A stretch of 64,000 bases of DNA from Bretschneidera sinensis (lineage: Eukaryota; Streptophyta; Magnoliopsida; Brassicales; Akaniaceae): the NCBI GenBank assembly GCA_023935145.1, contig CM043698.1, forward strand, positions 143,882,001-143,946,000, given 5' to 3'. The notes under the pieces were generated by a model. It made no database searches. It had not been told where the DNA came from and worked only from the letters and a program-made list of their open reading frames with translations. Positions 30,897 to 43,245 of the stretch are shown here, one piece after another. How positions within the stretch are numbered: the stretch's first letter is position 1; every line of letters starts with the position of its first letter. Position numbers and translations under genes: made by a program.

Positions 30897-31320
30897 AGCA
30901 GCTACTTGCCCGGTCAATCTTTGCACTTCTTTAATGTTCCGAGGAGCGGTCATATCCATGATCACCTTTATTTTTTAGGAGTTGACCTTTATTCGCCGCT
31001 GTGTTACCATGAAGTCCAGAAATTTCTCAACGGTGACTCCAAAGGCACATTTGGTTGGGTTTAACCTCATCTAACAGCAGTGGAGTATCCCAAATTCTTC
31101 CTCCAAGTCCAACTTGTGATCCTTGGCGATGATGCTTTTAACAAGCATGTCATCCACGTAGACCTCTATATATCTCCCGATCTGCTTCTTGAAAATTTTG
31201 TTGACCAGACTCTGGTAAGTGAACCCCGCATTCTTGAGCCCAAACAACATTACCTTGTAGCAGTACCGGCCTTGGTTCGTGATGAAGGTGGGCTTGGGTC
31301 GATCGGACTTGTGAATTAAA
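30897..31320 (-). pseudogene. Tat-type reverse transcriptase remnant
   Basis: The minus strand encodes MLFGLKNAGFTYQSLVNKIF and YIEVYVDDMLVKS (catalytic YVDD at about 31163-31143), then EVQRLTGQVAA at the border of the inserted Athila element. It has stops. Protease and the N-terminal part of reverse transcriptase are missing between here and gag. Confidence 0.87.
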
Positions 31321-32460
31321 AGTTGATTTTACCTGGAGTCTCCAAGGCCCGTCAAGACAGGCGGTGGGGACGATCTTCGTAATCCGAAACTTGACGAGAC
31401 TCGATGTATTCCCTTAAGTACCTTCTTTAGATGAGGGAATCAAGTTATTGTTTGAGAGTGTGGCACTCCTCAATGTCATGACCATGGTTCTACACCACTT
31501 AGATCTATTTCTATTGGGATAAAGCGATCTTGGAAGCTAACGAAGAAGGTCTCGATCTTGGATATTCAATAGTATATTCGTCCTGGAGGCACACAATGAG
31601 ATGAAGTTTTCAAAGATAAGGGGAGGTCTTGCCCTCCTTTCTGGGCGTGATTTTTTTACAGAGCTTTCCCTGGGTCCATTAGGATCCCTTTTTCTTTTAT
31701 CCACTCCACATTTTCTCTCCCTTCTGAATACCACCTGATCATCTTCTGCGATCATATGCTCTTCGGCTCGAGCAAGTATGTCGTTCATATCCCTGGGAAG
31801 GTGTTGGTTCAACACAAAGCTAAAAGTTCCCGATTTTAGCCCATTCTAAAAGGCTAAAATCTAGATGGCAGGATAAAAGTCAAGGATTTCCCAAGCAGCT
31901 GCGTTGAACTAGGAGATATATTCCCGAAGCCTTTCTTCTTTACACTGGATGATGCTGAAGAGGCTTTGTGAGGTCTTATGTGGCCCCTTGCTACTCAGGA
32001 AGTGGGATGAGAAGGTGCGGCTCAGCTTTTTGAAAGGGTCGATGCTGCCAGATTTAAGGTAACAGTACCAGGTGTTAACAACTTTTTCCAAGGTCAGAGG
32101 AAAACCTCTGCACGTAACAGGGTCAGGATAGCAGTGCAATATCATGATGATCTTGTAATGCTAGAGATGATCTATGGGATCCGTGGTTCCATCGTACGCC
32201 TTGATAACTAGCATCTGAAAGTGTAGATGGAGATTAGCTTCGAGGATTTCCTGAGTAAAAAGTGGATCTTTCAAGCTAAGGTCGTCGAGGACGTTGGTGT
32301 TCCTTGCTTTAAAGGCTTCCTTTATTCTTTGACCCATGTCCTCCAACCTCTTGTCTAGGTCAGTGTGGTTTTTAGATGTTGAGAATCCTTGGGATCTAAC
32401 TCTAGAAGAGACCCTAGAGGTAGAGTAGTTTCGAGACCTTTCTTTGGCATGCACAGAGGA
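31321..32460 (-). pseudogene. Tat-type gag remnant
   Basis: Minus-strand frames at 32454-32161, 32145-31909 and 31815-31537 together make a Tat gag. Features include an N-terminal basic stretch, TRGFPLTL-like capsid sequence, a PRDMNDILARAEEHM segment and, further on, a knuckle-like CRTHGHDIEEC reached only after frameshifts. Several breaks separate the frames. Confidence 0.78.
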
Positions 32461-32910
32461 TCTAGTTGAGGATTGACCCCCGATGAATTGATGGCACCCG
32501 GCAGGTATCTTCTTGAGAAAGTTTCGTTTTGAGAGAGGCGGAGGCGTGGGGTAACCAGTTCTTACCCTTACCTCTACGGCGAGATCAGTGACAAGTCGGA
32601 TGAGTTCCTAGAACTATTCGTGAATCTGAGGGATAATAAGGTGCAAATCAAGGAATGTTCCTGGATTCTCTTTATCTCTGAGTTCTATCGGATTTGGGTG
32701 AGGATCATGCCCAATCCGTGCGTCTGATGGTTTGTTGTTGCGCTCGGAGCCAGTGCACTTCGAAATAGCAGGGAGTTGTGGATTAGCTGTTCATTAACGG
32801 ATAGACACTCGTGTGGCAATTAAACTGGTCCTGGCAGTGCTTTTAGGCAACATGATAACAGGTAAGTCCTTGATCCTTCAGAATATAAGGCCCTCATTCT
32901 AGCACCAATC
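32461..32910 (-). other. Tat leader between LTR and gag
   Basis: This is the untranslated leader and start of the gag region of the Tat element. A possible primer binding site, ATTGGTGCTAGAATGAGGG on the minus strand, directly follows the LTR. I could not assign the tRNA with confidence. Confidence 0.5.
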
Positions 32911-33413
32911 TGTTGATGTCGAAATTCTACTGGAATCAAACCATCGAAGAGTGGGACCAGCACACACGAAACGAAGCTAAAATCTAAACTTACAGAGGTC
33001 GAGAGGGGTGTGTCTCCAGGGGACTCTCCAATGCCTAAGTTAGTTTTGGGTCTTTTCTGGAGAATGAAGGAAATCAAAGAGAATAGGGGTTGTGTGTTCA
33101 GAATTGTCCATACCTGTTGGTTTATGAGGACCTCCTTTTTATAGTGTGTCAGAGTAGAGTTTGATCAGGAGAATAACTATAGTGTTAGGATAGGATTAGT
33201 ATTATTTTGGAGTTATCTATCAGCCATGCGAATTTATCTAAAAGTTGGAATGACGGAGTAGCATCAGGTCTTATGGTGTGAAATTACCATTATATCCCTT
33301 GCCAGGTGTCAGGTGGTGATTAGTTGTCTCTTCGTGGTTTCAAAATTACCATTTCTACCCTGAGACTAACACGTTTCATTACATCATCGGTAAGAGAAGT
33401 TTTCCCCACATCA
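32911..33413 (-). repeat. Tat 5' LTR
   Basis: This 503-base segment, read on the minus strand, begins TGATGTGGGG and ends CATCAACA, next to the leader. A purine-rich tract (GGAAGTGGGGGGCATT on the minus strand, 33429-33414) lies on its outer side. No partner LTR is in the window, so the boundaries rest on TG/CA ends and context. Confidence 0.62.
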
Positions 33414-34546
33414 AATGCCCCCCACTTCCTTAAGTGTATTTATGAAGACACCTCTCGAGTGCCATCAATCCGTCAAGGGTCAGTCCTCGACTAGATCCTT
33501 CTCACACTCCAAAGAAACCAAATAACTCTAGATGCAGAAAAGGGTGCTCTTCGATGGTAAGTAGAATATTTCCCACTCCTTGAGGTCTTTATATGAGTTT
33601 TAAGTGGTAGCTAACTCTGCACCACTATTAGATCAACTAGTTCTGATCCAGAGCGAACCTCTTATACATGTAACCTATCAATAGTCCCTTTATATTTTGT
33701 GGATTGTAGAAAATGTTCCATGAAAATCTGAATATAACAAGACATACAGTGCATTTGAGAATGCTGTAACTATAGCTGTGTTTGTTGTGAGGGTGCTGAC
33801 ACTAAAAGATCTCTAAGAAGTGTTGTTGCAAAAGGTTAGTGTAGCATTTGGTAAACTGTCTTTTAAGAGCACTATGAAAAGTATCGTGATCAATATTAGT
33901 GTTTGGTAATTATAACCTTAACAGTGCTATGAAACGTATAATTACCAATAGAGATGTTCATTAATCAATTAAAACCGATTAATCGAACCGTTACGAACTG
34001 TTTAAGTAAAATTGTTTGGTTAATCTGTATTAAATTGGTTAACTCAATAATATATAATGGTTAATCAATCAATTAATGATTAGAATTTTTTTTAACTGTT
34101 TCAACCGTTTAACAGATTAAGAAATTAATTAATACTGATAATATATTAAATATAATATATAATATATAATAAAATAAACACTCTTAAATATATATAATAT
34201 AATATAATAAACTAAAAAAATTAAGTATATAAATAATATCAATTAACCAACCATTTTGACATCATAAATTACCAAAATAGATGTGGTGTAACAAATGAAT
34301 ATTTAAATCTTATGGAATAAATTTACTTTAAAATATGTAATTTCTTTCAATTTCAACTTTAGATTGAGATATTCTTTTGTAGATAAAATATTTAATATAA
34401 AAAATTAGAGAAAAAATGGTTTAGATTCAAATAACAAAATGATTGGATTACTAGCTCGTATATTTTCACCTTAGTTTCAAGCTATACAACCATTTTTTTC
34501 AATAAAATCAAAATACAACATTTCCATAAAATTAATCAATTTATTA
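33414..34546. other. Noncoding, AT-rich; no gene seen
   Basis: It begins with a polypurine-like tract next to the Tat LTR. Around 33838-33945 lie short fragments (for example GTGTTTGGTAATTATAACC) reminiscent of degraded hAT-type MITEs. From 33960 to 34260 the sequence is low-complexity with repeated GGTTAATC / GATTAACC words. No coding frame is supported. Confidence 0.6.
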
Positions 34547-34551
34547 ATCCA
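34547..34551 (+). repeat. Left target-site duplication ATCCA
   Basis: ATCCA precedes the solo LTR and an identical ATCCA follows at 35304-35308. Confidence 0.85.
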
Positions 34552-35303
34552 TGATACGGCCAAAATACACAACCAACGAGGAGGCGACACGTGGACCATT
34601 GCCAAGGAAAGCTAATAAATCGAGACACGGAGGATCCAGGCCCAAACCAAGTTGGGACTCCAGGTCACCAACCGCCTTTATGCTCAAACAGTCCCTGATC
34701 AAGCCAGCAAGGCGAAGCCCAAGCGGACGGCTCCCGGCCACCTAGTTAGGCCTCCTAGGCATCATTATCCAAACCAAGTTGGGACTCCGGATCACCAACC
34801 GCATTTATGCTCAGACGATCCCTAATCAAGTCAGCAAGGCGAAGCCCAAACAGACGGCCCCCGGCCACCTAGCTGGGCCTCTTAGACATCATTACCCTAA
34901 CCAAGTTAAGAATTCGGGTCACCAACCACCTTTATGCTCAAACGATCCCTGATCAAGCCAGCAAGGCGAAGCTCAAGCGGACAGCCCCCGGCCACCTAGC
35001 TGGGCCTCCTAGGTATCATTACCCAACCAAGTTGGGGCGTTACATCATCACCACCTTGGGCTATATGCCGCCTCCAAAGCCCTACAAAAGAGATTCAGGT
35101 GCGCATCCCAAAAGATCCAACTTCTCTTAACCTAAAAAGGGAACGCCCGCCCTCTACATACATTTTCTCTCACTCTGACTAAAGCTTCGGAGCATCCTCT
35201 GAAGCACTCCCTCCGACGACCCCCTAACTCACCTTTTTTTCCCTGTGCAGAAATATCTGAGGCCCAGCCTCCAGCTTAACAAAACACATTTTTGGCATCA
35301 ACA
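34552..35303 (+). repeat. Solo LTR with perfect target-site duplication
   Basis: The 752-base unit begins TGATACGGCC and ends CATCAACA, flanked by identical ATCCA. It is GC-richer than its surroundings and contains a tandem array (34645-35030) and, near its end, CT-rich sequence. The TG...CA ends, 5-base duplication and lack of internal domains fit a solo LTR left by LTR-LTR recombination, probably from a Ty3/gypsy element. Family not determined. Confidence 0.85.
34645..35030. repeat. 127-bp tandem array within solo LTR
   Basis: Three units of 126-127 bases start at AACCAAGTT (34645, 34772, 34899), with a fourth partial unit at 35025. Each contains AGCAAGGCGAAGC and CCGGCCACCTAG. Units differ by substitutions, so the array is not brand new. 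Confidence 0.9.
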
Positions 35304-35308
35304 ATCCA

Positions 35309-36539
35309 AATCCAACAAAAAATAATCAATCATCTCATTCTGTAAATCAATTCGAACAAAATAAAACCCAAAAATCAATATAACAAAAGAAAAACCCCTC
35401 AAATTAGAACTATTTAATTTCGAAAATACAATTATTTTTTTTATTTGGCTTGTTTATTGATCTGATGGTAAAGAAAAATTGAAATAAAAAAAGGGTTTGG
35501 TCTAACTGTGTCAGCACGTGCAAAAAATAATAGCATAGAAGAGGCCTAGGCCAACAAGGAGCAGCCAACTGCTAGAGGCGCACGACCAGCAACCAACAGA
35601 GCTAGCGCTGCGCGACCACCAGCGGCCAACTTCCAGCGCTTCAGAAGGAAACCCAGACGGTCGTAAACCAACGACAGCGTGGATCTACGTGCAGACGGTT
35701 GTTTACGGCCGAATCTGAAACGAGAGAGAAATGGAGGTAGAGAGAGCGCACTGTATGATTAGATATTTGGGTTTCAAAGAAACTTTATTTAGGGATCTTT
35801 ATGGCATTTAGTTATAAGATATGCGAACATTTTTGGGTTTTTAAAAACCATTACAAAGCGCGGTTTTCGTGCTTCTCCAGGAGCACCCATTTTTGCTGTT
35901 GTGGGCAGCTATCTTTTCGTGGCAGATGTCCTAGAAAAAGCGACCAATTGTTGTCGGAGGAAGCAGTTCAAATAGTGTTGTTTTTGTAACTTTTGGGCAG
36001 CCTGATTTTTTTTTAATTACTAAAAAGACAATGCACCAGTTATTAGAAACAAGCTCCTGAACATTGTGCTTTACTCCTGAAAATAGAATTTCTGGTAATA
36101 TAAATTGATAGTAGAAGTAGAGCCAATATGTACCAATCATGGCAAGTCAATTCCACCACAGAAACAGTAAGTTTTACCTTATATTTCATGCTCATTTAGA
36201 ACAAAAAACTAAACCGAATAAAACACTCGGATCTGGAAATTGTGTAGAAATAACATGGGTAGCTGACACCCAGATGAATTAAATCGAGGCAACAATGGAA
36301 TACTTAGGGTATCTTACAAGCAATTTCTGATGGATTGATTGTCATCTATCACTCAACTATATTACAAGACTAAATATATATTATGGATAAAAATTTGATG
36401 TAAAAGAACTGATGTAGTAAGAAATAACCTTCCTTCATTAACTCCGAATATCTCCAAGTATTCTCAAGGACCAGGACAACCAAATCTTCAGCAAGCTGTC
36501 CAGTGGCCAAGTTCACAAATAGGCGGAAGTTTTTGTTTC
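35309..36539. other. Intergenic and THE1 3' flank; no gene seen
   Basis: This is mixed noncoding DNA between the solo LTR and the THE1 stop codon. A GTGCTTCTCCAGGAGCAC palindrome at about 35869-35886 resembles the core of a degraded foldback repeat. The last few hundred bases would hold the THE1 3' untranslated region and polyadenylation site, which I could not place. Confidence 0.55.
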
Positions 36540-39077
36540 CTATCTTCCACGAGGATTTACTAGCTGTGAAAATACAGCACTTGTAGCTGCATCTTCAGCA
36601 TCATCCTCCGCGCCAGAGTTTCCACCGTCGATCATACTTACACTGTTATCAAATGGCTCAAGTGGTGCTAACTGAATTCCTGGGATATGGTTTGTACTAT
36701 TATCTTCAGGTTCCATGAGAGCCGATGAGGTCTCCTCTAGCTGGAGAGCGTATTCAAGGTTCCACAAGACATCTCCCATTGATGGCCTGTCAACCCCGTA
36801 CTCAGCCAGGCATTTCTCAGCAGTCTCCCCAAATTTTTTAAGAGAAGCTGGATTCACCTTCCCCACTAGATTAGAGTCCATGATCTGATCCAACATTCCC
36901 TTCTTTTGCCAGGTCATTGCCCATTCTGCTATATTAACTTGCTCCCTTGGTAGAACAGGGTTTAAAGCTGGCCTAGTGCAGAGTACTTCCATTAGAACCA
37001 CCCCAAATGAATACACATCCGATTTCTCTGTGAGCTGTTGCCTTCTGAAGTATTCAGGATCAAGGTAACCGAAGCTACCCTTAACAGCAGTACTCACATG
37101 GGTCTGATCAAGAGCTGGACCTGTTTTCGAGAGGCCAAAATCAGCGACTTTGGCTACAAGATTCTCATCCAAGAGAATGTTTGTTGTTTTCACATCTCGG
37201 TGAATAATGCTTTGTGCTGCACCAGTGTGGAGATAATGAAGTCCCCTCGCAGCCCCAATACATATTTCTAGTCGTTGCTTCCAAGACAGAGTTGGCAGAT
37301 CTGTTCCATACAGATGGCTCCTGAGGGGTCCATTAGCCATGTATTCATAAACAAGTATCATTTCTGATCTTTCATCAGAGTAGCCAATGAGAGAGACAAG
37401 GTGGCGGTGACGAAGCTTGGATAACATTTCAATCTCAGTTCGGAATTCAGCAAGACCTTGTTCGGATCTGGGGTTTCCTCGTTTGACAGCTACTTTAGTC
37501 CCATCTTCAAGTGTTCCCTTGTAGACCCTACCAAAACCACCAACCCCAAGTAGTAGGCTCTCATCGAATTTATTGGTTGCATCAAGGATTTCTTGGAACA
37601 TGAAGAACCTGCCAAGATTGGAGGAAGTTAATGAGATGCAGCTTGCTGTTCCACTCTTTTGAGAAGTTGCAGACATTTTTGTCAACGTCAGAGAGTTTCC
37701 ATATAAGGGCAAAGGCAACCATGAATGCCCCTGGTGAGTATCCTTTGACTTGTGGACCACTAAACAACAATAACAGAAACCAATTAACACCAGTGCAGCT
37801 GCACCTCCAATGGCAGAACCGAGTATTATTCCCATCTTGTTCTTCTTTGAAGGCGATTTAGGAAGGAGACTCTTAACAGAAGAAATCCCATCCAAGCTTC
37901 TAGCTTCATTGCTGAGCTTCATAATCTCCAACCCATTCATAGTTGCATTCTTGATGTCTGCTGCTGTATCTGGACCAACACTAACAGTCAAAGTATCGGA
38001 ATCTGCTGAAGCGTTGGAGATGAAGTCTTTGTAATACGGTACATTGAGGTCGTTAGTTAAGGTTGAGAGGTCAACACTCCCCATAGCAATATCATCATTT
38101 ATATAGACATTGAACACAAGATTGTTGAGAGCTTGACTCATGATATCACATAAATGAACCCGAACAAAGTACCTGAAGTTTGGATCAACAGGGAAGACCC
38201 AAGTTATGTTGAAGTTCGCGGCGGCTACATTGGGATCTTCCATGGTTTCAGCAGTGGCATAGACCCAATTTGGCGCTGTTTCTGGTGTGACAGCAGCTAT
38301 ATATTTTATGGAAGCAGGATTAACAGTAAGAGTCAAAGCAGAGCTGTTCACATGTAGGTATTTCGCATCGTCCTCCCAAGTTCTTCCAAGGGTATCATTT
38401 TGACCAGTGAGCAATGGACCCCCCATGTTTAACCGGTAAACTGTTTCAAGGGCAAACTCAGAAAGACCACTAAAAGGTCCAGATGGATTCAAAGCTAATG
38501 CCTGGTCAGGTAGGAGTGAATCTGGAATAGAGACGACTTCGATTGCATTAACAAAAACAACTGAATTGTTCAAAGGAACCAAGGTTAGGGTCAAGGTATC
38601 CGAAGTCACATTGATAGCATACTCCTTAAACAAATAAGAGCCATTATAGTTCTTGAAAGTGAAGTTGTTCAAGAGAACAAAATCATCAGTGACTACGGTT
38701 ATTGAGGCAGAAGTCAAGTTTTGGCCTGAGTTCGGAAGAGGGTAAAAATAAAGGCGGACCCAATGCCGGCCTTCTTGCTCAATTTCAAAATTGTAAGAAG
38801 ATATGCCAGAGAAAATCCGAGCGGATTGATAGATTGAAGAGGAAGTACTAGAATTGGACCTAGAAACAACAGAATTTCCACTTTTCAATGCAAGGGATGA
38901 ATGCTGAGTATCCGGAACAAAAGTTCTACCTTGGAAGGTGACATTATGTGAAGAACCACAAGCAATCAAGTAGTTATCGGTAGGAGTGAATGAGGCACAT
39001 GATCTATGAGATATATACAGAATAACAGCTAGAACTAAAATCGCCCACTTCCCTACTTTCATTTTCACCATTCGCAA
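36540..39077 (-). CDS. THE1: THESEUS1-type receptor-like kinase (CrRLK1L), complete single exon
   Basis: Encodes 845 residues: signal peptide (about 1-28), malectin-like extracellular region (about 34-380) with many NxS/T sites, transmembrane helix (415-442) and a cytosolic Ser/Thr kinase (about 499-775). Kinase motifs are complete: glycine loop GVGGFG 511-516, K532, HRD 626-628 and DFG 646-648. The C-terminal tail (EETSSALMEPEDNSTNHIPG and AVFSQLVNPRGR) closely resembles Arabidopsis THE1, a plasma-membrane sensor of cell-wall integrity that restrains elongation when cellulose synthesis is impaired and is reported to respond to RALF34. Length is near that of Arabidopsis THE1 (about 855). CrRLK1L genes usually lack introns in the coding region, as here. 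The first ATG was chosen because it gives a normal signal peptide; an ATG five codons on would also do. No damage is seen. Confidence 0.95.
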   Translation of the reverse strand: MRMVKMKVGKWAILVLAVILYISHRSCASFTPTDNYLIACGSSHNVTFQGRTFVPDTQHSSLALKSGNSVVSRSNSSTSSSIYQSARIFSGISSYNFEIEQEGRHWVRLYFYPLPNSGQNLTSASITVVTDDFVLLNNFTFKNYNGSYLFKEYAINVTSDTLTLTLVPLNNSVVFVNAIEVVSIPDSLLPDQALALNPSGPFSGLSEFALETVYRLNMGGPLLTGQNDTLGRTWEDDAKYLHVNSSALTLTVNPASIKYIAAVTPETAPNWVYATAETMEDPNVAAANFNITWVFPVDPNFRYFVRVHLCDIMSQALNNLVFNVYINDDIAMGSVDLSTLTNDLNVPYYKDFISNASADSDTLTVSVGPDTAADIKNATMNGLEIMKLSNEARSLDGISSVKSLLPKSPSKKNKMGIILGSAIGGAAALVLIGFCYCCLVVHKSKDTHQGHSWLPLPLYGNSLTLTKMSATSQKSGTASCISLTSSNLGRFFMFQEILDATNKFDESLLLGVGGFGRVYKGTLEDGTKVAVKRGNPRSEQGLAEFRTEIEMLSKLRHRHLVSLIGYSDERSEMILVYEYMANGPLRSHLYGTDLPTLSWKQRLEICIGAARGLHYLHTGAAQSIIHRDVKTTNILLDENLVAKVADFGLSKTGPALDQTHVSTAVKGSFGYLDPEYFRRQQLTEKSDVYSFGVVLMEVLCTRPALNPVLPREQVNIAEWAMTWQKKGMLDQIMDSNLVGKVNPASLKKFGETAEKCLAEYGVDRPSMGDVLWNLEYALQLEETSSALMEPEDNSTNHIPGIQLAPLEPFDNSVSMIDGGNSGAEDDAEDAATSAVFSQLVNPRGR

Positions 39078-39490
39078 TAACCCAAATCTCCAAATTCCCC
39101 AAACAAAAAATGCCCAAGTTCCAACTCAACAAAACCGTACCCAAAATCACTAAACCCGCTAGTTTGATCCAATCTACTCTCTCAAAGCCACAATTCCACA
39201 AGAATCAAAATTAATTCCCATAAAGAAACCCTTTAAGATCCCAAATGGCACAAACCTAGCTCCAAATAACTAATATCCCCAAAACCAATATACTCAAACA
39301 AAAACCCAGATCTATCTATAAACCAATGTAACCCAGCTAACCTCTATATCCAATAACATACAAGAAGGTAGTACAATCTAAAATGTTTCAAAAACAATAC
39401 AAAGAAATTACAAACACCATCAACCCAGAGCTTCTCTCTTTTTAGTGCACCTTGCAACAACAACTCTTTCCAGGCTGGTGATTAGGCTGT

Positions 39491-39500
39491 CATTTAAATA
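39491..39500 (-). promoter_or_regulatory. Candidate THE1 TATA box
   Basis: On the minus strand TATTTAAATG lies about 415 bases upstream of the THE1 start. A leader of some 380 bases would follow, ending at the ATG. No upstream retroelement interrupts this promoter region. Confidence 0.45.
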
Positions 39501-40529
39501 GAGGAGAAAAACGAGAGGACCCCACAAAGAGAATAAAAAAAAGAATAATGAATCTTCATTTCAAAAAATACTGTAGTGTAGCTTTGATTTTGATACTCGG
39601 TATCTTCTCAAAATAATAGAAAATGCCATGTGAAAGTTCTTTAACTAAAAACTTTTAATTGTAAGTACTCCAATCAGTATTAGTTTTAAAATTGTATATA
39701 GTGAATATATGTATATATAAATGGTCTCTCAATAATATATCATTGATTTTATGTAAAAAGAAATACTTACTAAATAGATTGGGATGGCTGCTGTGCTGGG
39801 ACCAACGATCACTAGGACCTACTTTACGCGGCTTTGAGATTCAGAGGAGACAGAGTTGACGGCGGTAACTGACCGTGTTGGAATAATTATCATAACCGGA
39901 TCAGACCAACCGGTTCGATCCTTAAATAAACACGATACATCATGTTAAATAAAACAGAAATCTTTCTGTTCTATTTTATCATTTTTTTTTTAAATGAATG
40001 CTTAAAAATGATTTGGTTAATGGTCTCTATTTGGCATTTGTTAAAAGCTATTAAACAGAGTAATTATGTTATAATTAATGTAAATTTTAACTTGAATTTA
40101 CAAATATATCAATTTATGTTGATATTCATAAATAAAAAGTTTACTTGGAATATCATTTAAATTTAAATTTAAATTTAAAATTTCTATTAATTTATTTGAA
40201 TATTTATTAATAATTAACAAATGTCTTTAAGACACCCGTTAAACTAATCGTTAACAATAAAATATATCTCCCATCCAAAAAAATATAATAACCAAATCTT
40301 TTTATTTTTATTTTTCTTACTTTTTGGTGTCAAAACAATAGTTGGAGAGCTCATGTTACTTTAGACAAAGTTAATATTAAAAAATGTATATTTGTTTGCA
40401 TACTTGAGATGTAACAAAACGATTTTTCTTAAATTTTGTGCATAAAACTTAGTGACACTTATCATTGGGATTGAGGGAGTATTTACTATGTTATGACGTT
40501 TTATAGCCCACTTTATATTTATTTTTTTG

Positions 40530-40780
40530 ATAAATTATATTTAAGCTGTTGTAATTTGATTTAACTTACACATAAAGATCTGTAGTTTTAAAATATATAA
40601 ATACTCTCTAAATAAGTATATTCTAGAGAGAGAAGTTTGTATTCTTACATTGAAAAATACATATTTCAAGAAGTATCTGTATTTTAATGTATATTTTAGA
40701 GAGTATTTGTATATTTTGAAATTATGAGTCTTTATATATAGATTAAGCCAAACTACAAGTGGCTAAATGTAATGTACTCA
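40530..40780. repeat. Foldback repeat (MITE-like)
   Basis: Arms at about 40530-40620 and 40690-40780 are imperfect inverted repeats sharing CAAATACTCTCTAAA-type and TTGTAGTTTGG-type words, around a loop of about 70 bases. No coding capacity. Ends and target-site duplication not resolved. Confidence 0.7.
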
Positions 40781-43245
40781 TTTTTTTTTTTACTTTAAAT
40801 CAGGTCTTTTTTTTGTGAATTTTGAAAACCGATGTAAAGAGGATAAAGTCATTTTATCAACGTTGTGTGAGCGTCGTCACACATTAGCCATATACAAATA
40901 TTGGGTAAAGATTGTCTTGTAGGATTTCAATATGAATATCCTTAATCACATGTAATCACCATAAACAAGTATACAACACCTAATAGATAATAGGTAAAAA
41001 GATTTCGTACTTTACTTATGATCCATCTTATGTGATACAACGGAATCTTCAATCAATGAATAAGAACGGACATTTAATTAAGCAATTAGTTTCTTTCTGT
41101 CCTTATTATCCTTAAACACTAAGCCTTGATGAGATCAGTTTTTCTCAACGTCTAAAAAAAATGATGTATTCTTCGGTATAAGAATTGGAGGGGATCTAAC
41201 TCATTCCTTATATAGTGATCCAAATAGTCCATTTATCACAGACTCATAGAGTCAATTATAACCTACACTAGTTATTATATTAAGCTCGTTGTATGTCTCA
41301 ATTAATAGATAAATCGTTTAGCCTGTTTATAATAAAATCCAACAAGCCCAATTAATGTTATTCCACACATAAAATAACTCAAACATTTCACTTCTGTCAG
41401 CGAGAAAACTTGGAACTTAAGCGTTTTTTACAAGAAGAACAAGCCTTAACAACACACTAAAGATTTGGTGGCATTTAAAATGATCAGTTTATCACTATTC
41501 AAACTGAATTAATTCACCCATAAAAGGTGAATTAATTCAAAAAACATATTTTTTTAAGATGATCAAATAAAATTACTTAAATCATAATCCAAAAGTTAAA
41601 CCTTTATTTTCTTAATACATAACTATTTGTTTATTTACATATAAATACATAATTATTATTTATATATTATTATTTTATTACACTCAAAAAATAACCTATA
41701 AACTCAAACTTATATATTAGTAAAATTGTGTACATATAAATTCCAATGGCTCTTTCAAAATTAATGATGATCAAATTTGAAAGTTTGATATAATATTTTA
41801 ATAAAAACAATTAATATACTATTTTGATTTAACATAACAATATTATTATCATATAATTATAATTATTTATGTCGTTTGTTTGGTCACTTAATACATATGT
41901 TGGGCACACTAACTCGGTTATTCAAATTTTTAACTGGGTCGATGTTTGATCCAATAACGGACGTTAGTCGTTTTTGGTTCTTTTTATGATGTAATGGGAA
42001 TTATGGAAACCTAGCGACAGAATCTAAAACTTGAAAGACCGTAGCGATTTAGGTCAATTATTTCCGTTATTGTTTTTCTATAAAATCGCCGCATTGAGTC
42101 ACATGACCAGCCAACGAACACTAACGTCCCTATCAATTTTTATTTAAACAAATTATACTTTAATTATTTTTAAATTTATTAAAATAATATTAATATATTA
42201 AATATTTTTTAAACTTATGATTTATCTCATAACATCAATTTACATATTAAACTGTCGATGAATTTATATGAAAAATTAAAATTTTAAGTAGATATTATTT
42301 TTCATGATGACCAAAATATACTTAATGTTAAAATATTTTCAAGTGATTATCTTAAGTTTAATAATTATATTTATTTCAAAATTGTTTATAATTCAAATTT
42401 TTAACTTATTTGAATTCATATTTTTTTTTATTAAAAAATAAAAATATGCAGTATCATTTTAATTTTTAAAACAGTGTTTTTTATTTTTATTTTACGATAG
42501 CTTTTGATATTCATTTATTTGAAATGTTAGGTTATTTAATTTTATAAAAAAAATATATTAACAAATTTTTTATTTAAAATATTTAATTTTTTGATGGTCT
42601 TTAATTTTTATTTATTCGAGATTGTGATAAGAAATGATATCATAATATTTTTTTAAAATATAAAATATATGAAGTAAAATTTATTTTATATCATAATAGA
42701 ATATAAATCCATTTAAAATTATTTTTAATAATTTTCGGAAAAAAATTATAGTAATTTTTTAAAAAAACTTAATTTTTTTTATTAAATATATTTTATCTCC
42801 AATACTTTTATTTGTTTTTAAAATAATATTTAAGATTCTTAATAGAATTTTGACTATTATTACTCTGCAAAAATATTTTCACAATATGCATAGGTGTAAG
42901 TCTTACAAAATGATTAATAATGAAATGTTTAAGTTAATTTAATTAATAATATTTAATAAAAAAGTCCATTAAATTTTATAACAATCATTTTCATGGATGA
43001 GGAGAGAGTTCGTTCAGACACCGCTAATCACGTAGAGACCGTGAATGCAGCCGAGCGCCGCGTATGTGAGATAGATATCTTTTCCTTTTTAAGTTTTTAA
43101 TAAGAAAAATCAACGACCACTCTCAATTATCTGTCCTTCCTTTCTTCATTTTTTTTTTGGAAAATTGTCTGTCCTTTCAAGTCAACTAACAAAAGTTACT
43201 ACCTGTTTTGTGTAGAGGAATTTTTTACTTAATCGGGACATATCA

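Noticed and set aside
34544..34745. Short frames in both strands of the solo LTR
   Set aside because: They coincide with the GC-rich 127-base repeat unit and recur only because the unit repeats.
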